Source of the DNA: Chloroflexaceae bacterium UBA1466
GTDB taxonomy: Bacteria; Chloroflexota; Chloroflexia; Chloroflexales; Chloroflexaceae
Length of the DNA: 17,354 nt
Assembly: GCA_002325605.1 (NCBI GenBank)
Contig: DCSM01000006.1
Coordinates: forward strand, 1-17,354
Reading direction: 5' to 3'
The notes beneath the pieces are model-generated. The model was not told the origin of the DNA. It searched no databases and saw only the letters and a list, made by a program, of their open reading frames with translations. Below, piece by piece: positions 14,402-17,354 of the stretch; positions within the stretch are counted from its first letter, which is position 1; each line of letters starts with the position of its first letter. The position numbers and the translations under genes were made by a program.

Positions 14402-16585
14402 ATGAGTACAGAGTACAAAATCCAACTAGCGGGGCAAGAAGAGCTTGCTGTTCTGCGCCAACGAGTGCAAGCGCTGGAAGCGGCCTTAGCCGAGCGCGAC
14501 CAGACGCTGGCCAATCTCCGCGAAGCCGAAGCCAAGGCGCGGGCCCTTTTAGAGAACATGCCTGCCATAACCTACGTGGTTGCGTTGGATGGCGAGGACA
14601 CACCTGTCTATATTAGCCCCCAGATTGAGGCACTGTTAGGCTTCACGCCAACCCAGTGGCAAGCTGACCCGACCCTTTGGTATCGGCAGTTGCATCCAGA
14701 GGACCGGGAGCAAGTGATGAGTGATATTTACAAAAGCCAATATTGTGGGGAGCCGCTTTGTTCTGAATATCGTCTCTTCAGCGCCAAGGGCAATACGGTT
14801 TGGGTTCACGATGAGGCGATAACGTTGCGTGATGAGCATGGCAAACCTAATTTTGTCCAGGGGCTTTTCCTCAATATCACGCGCCGCAAAGAGGCCGAAG
14901 CTGAGTTTGCGCGAAGTCGGCAGCGCTTAGAGGAGTTGATGCAAAGACGAACCATTGAGATGGTCCGCGCCAATGAGCAGCTGCGCCAAGAGATCGTTGA
15001 ACACGAACAAACTGAGATGATGTTGCGTTATTCAGAGTTTAAATTCCGCACTATCGTTAATTGGACCTGGGATTGGGAGTTTTGGCTCAACCCTGAACGC
15101 AAGTTTTTCTATATTAGCCCCTCGTGTGAACGCATTTCAGGTTATAAAGCGTATGATTTCCTGGTCTACAATTCCCTCTTTTCCATCATTGTGCATCCCG
15201 AAGACAAGCAGATTTTTCAAGCAAAGCTCGATACCGCCTTCAAACAAGCGACTGAAATCGGCTTTGAGTTTCGCATTGTTCGCAAAGATAAAGAGGTGCG
15301 CTGGGTTTCAATGGGTTTTCAACCCATCATTGAAGATACCAAGCAAAATGCGTTTCTTGGGGTACGGGGCAGTATTCGGGACATCACCGATAGCAAGGAG
15401 GCCGCGGCGGCGCTGCGCCAATCCGAAGAACGCTTCCGCGTGGCCGCTGAACGGGCCAGCGACCTCATCTATGAATGGGATTTTGCCACCGGCCAAGTCC
15501 TTTGGTCTGGGCGCGTCGAGCTTTATATTGGCTCTGAGGCCAGCGAATTCGCTGAAAACACCAAATTTTGGCAACAATCGGTCCATCCCGATGATTGTAA
15601 ACGAATTGCTGCTGCGCGAAAACATCATTTTAAAACCAGGCAACCCTTTGAAGAATGTTATCGGGTGCGCGGAAAAGATGGGATTTATTTGGATTGGATT
15701 GAACGCGGCACAGCCCTACGCGATGAAACAGGGAAACCCTATAAATGGATTGGTGTAATTTCTGATGTAACACAGCGTAATCGAGTCGAAGCTGAATTAC
15801 GCGAGATAGGCTTAATTTTTAATGAGTTAGCCAATAACGTTCACGAGGTTTTCTGGATCCTGGATGCCAAAAACTGTAGTGTTATTTATGTTAGCCCAGC
15901 CTACGAAACGATTTTTGGGCACAGTTGTACTTCTTTCTATTCAAACCCCCGGTCATTTCTCGTTTTAGTCCATCCTGCGGACCGCGAGCGGATGACGCAG
16001 GCTTTTGAGGAGCAAGAGCAAGGCAAGTTGTTTGATGGCGAATGCCGCATTGTGTCGCCGAATGGAGCTATTCGCTCGATTTGGATTCGCACCTCGCCAA
16101 TCTTAAATGAACAGAACGAAGTCTATCGCTTTGCGGGTGTTGTTGAGGATATTACAGTCCGTAAGCAAGCCGAAGAAAATCAGTTGCGCCTCCACCAAGA
16201 GATCATTGAAGTCCAAGCCGAAACTCTGCGCCAGCTTTCTACGCCGCTCATTCCGATTAGCGCGGGCGTGCTGGTTATGCCCCTTATCGGCGTTGTTGAT
16301 TCCAAACGCGCCGAACAGATTTTAACAACCCTTTTAGATGGAATCGTTGCCAGGCGCACCAAAGTAGCCATTTTGGACATCACCGCCCTTTCCGTAATTG
16401 ATGAGCAGGTAGCCAAAGCCTTGTTGCAAGTCGCGCAAGCGGTGCGGCTGCTGGGGGCGCAAGTTATTCTTACGGGCATTCGCCCCAACGCCGCGCAGAT
16501 TCTGGTCGCGCTCGGCATTGATTTGAGCAGTTTAGTTACCCGCAGTACGTTGCAAGAAGGGGTTACTTATGCAATGAAACGATAA
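14402..16585 (+). CDS. Four-PAS STAS protein, RsbR-like
   Basis: This is the largest of the set, with 727 residues. A coiled coil (about 5-38) is followed by PAS1 (40-165), a second coiled coil (165-205), PAS2 (208-333), PAS3 (342-458) and PAS4 (470-587). PAS1 to PAS4 carry the HPED or HPxD motif of the PAS_3 fold (for example LHPEDRE, VHPEDKQ, VHPDDCK, VHPADRE). A linker with LSTPLIPI near 612 joins the STAS domain (VLVMPLIG, DITALSVIDE). The RsbRA phosphosites correspond to Ser634 and Glu668. I chose the ATG at 14402; a TTG at 14387 would overlap the previous stop. Its ligands are unknown. It ends the cluster, and no kinase, phosphatase or sigma gene follows before dnaE. Confidence 0.9.
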   Translation: MSTEYKIQLAGQEELAVLRQRVQALEAALAERDQTLANLREAEAKARALLENMPAITYVVALDGEDTPVYISPQIEALLGFTPTQWQADPTLWYRQLHPEDREQVMSDIYKSQYCGEPLCSEYRLFSAKGNTVWVHDEAITLRDEHGKPNFVQGLFLNITRRKEAEAEFARSRQRLEELMQRRTIEMVRANEQLRQEIVEHEQTEMMLRYSEFKFRTIVNWTWDWEFWLNPERKFFYISPSCERISGYKAYDFLVYNSLFSIIVHPEDKQIFQAKLDTAFKQATEIGFEFRIVRKDKEVRWVSMGFQPIIEDTKQNAFLGVRGSIRDITDSKEAAAALRQSEERFRVAAERASDLIYEWDFATGQVLWSGRVELYIGSEASEFAENTKFWQQSVHPDDCKRIAAARKHHFKTRQPFEECYRVRGKDGIYLDWIERGTALRDETGKPYKWIGVISDVTQRNRVEAELREIGLIFNELANNVHEVFWILDAKNCSVIYVSPAYETIFGHSCTSFYSNPRSFLVLVHPADRERMTQAFEEQEQGKLFDGECRIVSPNGAIRSIWIRTSPILNEQNEVYRFAGVVEDITVRKQAEENQLRLHQEIIEVQAETLRQLSTPLIPISAGVLVMPLIGVVDSKRAEQILTTLLDGIVARRTKVAILDITALSVIDEQVAKALLQVAQAVRLLGAQVILTGIRPNAAQILVALGIDLSSLVTRSTLQEGVTYAMKR

Positions 16586-16607
16586 GCCAATTTATACTTA
16601 AACGGAA

Positions 16608-16646
16608 GCATAAGGCTTTAGCCTTATGCCCACAGTTAAAGCTGTG
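16608..16646 (+). repeat. Two adjacent hairpin repeats before dnaE
   Basis: GCATAAGGCT-TT-AGCCTTATGC (16608-16629) is a perfect inverted repeat. Right after it, CACAG-TTAAAG-CTGTG (16631-16646) is a diverged copy of the hairpin in the 69-bp units at 8420, and the flanking GAATT sequence matches as well. Neither is followed by a U run. They lie 23 bases after the last PAS-STAS stop. Confidence 0.75.
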
Positions 16647-16709
16647 AATTTTAAGCGAGATTGAGAATAAAATAGTTATCAGAGCTTTTCGAAGACAAAA
16701 TAAGCCAAA

Positions 16710-16726
16710 ACAGGCTAGAAGCCTGT
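16710..16726 (+). repeat. AGGCT/AGCCT hairpin repeat
   Basis: ACAGGCT-AGA-AGCCTGT is a perfect 7-bp stem with a 3-nt loop. The same core, with one base different in the outer stem, lies at 99-115. It is 34 bases upstream of the dnaE start, inside its likely leader or promoter region. Confidence 0.75.
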
Positions 16727-16760
16727 GCTATGACTGTGCTTAAAAACCTGGAGGTTTGTG

Positions 16761-17354
16761 ATGAAAGACTTTGTTCATCTTCATGTTCACTCAGAATATA
16801 GTTTACGCGACGGCTATGCGACCACAAAGGGGTTAGTCAGTCGCGCTGCTGAATTGGGCATGGACAGCCTCGCCCTTACCGATCACGGGGTAATGTATGG
16901 GGCTTTAGAGTTTTATGAGGCGGCTAAAAAGGCAAATATCAAGCCGATCATTGGTGTAGAAGCCTATGTAAAAGTAGCAGTAGCTGATGTGCATAATTTG
17001 CTTTCCTCGGCAAATAAACACACTTGTCATCTTTTGCTTTTAGCCCAAAACTTTACGGGTTATCGCAATCTCGTGAAACTTACCACGCGGGCCCATTTAG
17101 ATGGGTTTTATTATAAGCCGCGCATTGATCATAAGCTCTTAGAAGAACATAGTGAAGGCTTAATCGCTACTTCGGCTTGTTTGGCGGGCGAAATCAATAC
17201 TTATCTGCGGGCCCGCGAACGCGAGAAAGCTCTTGAAACTGCTGCTTTGTATCGGAAAATCTTTGGCCCAGACCGTTATTATCTTGAATTACAATTGCAT
17301 CCTGGAGTCCCTGAATTAGAAGAATTGAATGATGAATTAGTGCGAATTGGGCAC
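16761..17354 (+). CDS. dnaE: DNA polymerase III alpha subunit, 5' part
   Basis: This is the replicative polymerase catalytic subunit; only the first 198 codons lie in the window and the frame is open to the edge. The sequence is the N-terminal PHP domain: FVHLHVHSEYSLRDG (3-17), LALTDHGVMYGALEFYEAAK near 38-58, then IIGVEAYV and the segment RAHLDGFYYKPRIDHKLL. The His-X-His and Asp-His pairs of the PHP metal site are present. The usual SLLDG reads SLRDG here. GGAGG lies 6 bases upstream of the ATG. The rest of the gene (palm, fingers, beta-binding and OB domains) is outside the window. No single clear promoter was found in the 175 bases after the PAS-STAS genes; hairpin repeats fill that space. 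Confidence 0.97.
   Translation, partial: MKDFVHLHVHSEYSLRDGYATTKGLVSRAAELGMDSLALTDHGVMYGALEFYEAAKKANIKPIIGVEAYVKVAVADVHNLLSSANKHTCHLLLLAQNFTGYRNLVKLTTRAHLDGFYYKPRIDHKLLEEHSEGLIATSACLAGEINTYLRAREREKALETAALYRKIFGPDRYYLELQLHPGVPELEELNDELVRIGH

Noticed and set aside
7498..16585. Phage-defence or mobile-element interpretation of the STAS region
   Set aside because: No nucleases, ATPases, integrases, transposases or tRNA targets are present; the proteins fit stress signalling.

Overview
The window is about 17.4 kb of mid-GC (roughly 50%) bacterial chromosome. It holds ten genes I can support, and an eleventh is cut by the right edge. Gene content suggests a member of Chloroflexota or a related lineage: a short archaeal/Thermus-type prolyl-tRNA synthetase, several RsbR-like PAS-STAS proteins, an M23 peptidase with a golvesin-like C-terminal domain, and many small hairpin repeats between genes. 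That placement is an inference; there is no rRNA or taxonomic marker gene to prove it. No phage, transposase, CRISPR array or tRNA was seen.

Layout. Positions 1-289 are non-coding and rich in small palindromes. A small HicB-like gene (290-556, minus) ends at a good intrinsic terminator. The conserved rpsO-pnp pair (3621 to 817, minus) follows, with its own promoter and hairpins between the two genes and a clear terminator after pnp. A roughly 500-base gap carries a near-consensus promoter for a plus-strand group: a biotin carboxylase/BCCP fusion (4139-5926), proS (6036-7478), and a stressosome-type RsbRD-STAS gene (7498-8349). This group meets a minus-strand pair, an MFS exporter (11670-10360) and a secreted M23 peptidase (10316-8622). 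Between the convergent genes lie a long hairpin and three tandem copies of a 69-bp unit. A divergent promoter region (11671-11901) then leads to three consecutive PAS-STAS genes (11902-16585) carrying three, one and four PAS domains. After another cluster of hairpin repeats, dnaE starts at 16761 and runs off the window.

How it works together. The left part is housekeeping: RNA decay, ribosome, acyl-CoA carboxylation, tRNA charging. The distinctive part is the set of four RsbR-like STAS proteins within 9 kb, each with a different N-terminal sensor module. They look like interchangeable sensory subunits of a stressosome, but no RsbS, RsbT or downstream sigma or phosphatase gene is in the window. 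The two threonines phosphorylated in B. subtilis RsbRA vary among the four: Ser/Thr, Ala/Ser, Thr/Glu and Ser/Glu. The set therefore appears to mix phosphorylatable and phosphomimetic subunits. The first PAS-STAS protein also carries two tandem PAS domains, each with a C-X11-C-X2-C signature, which suggests metal or redox sensing. This locus is the best candidate here for under-described biology.
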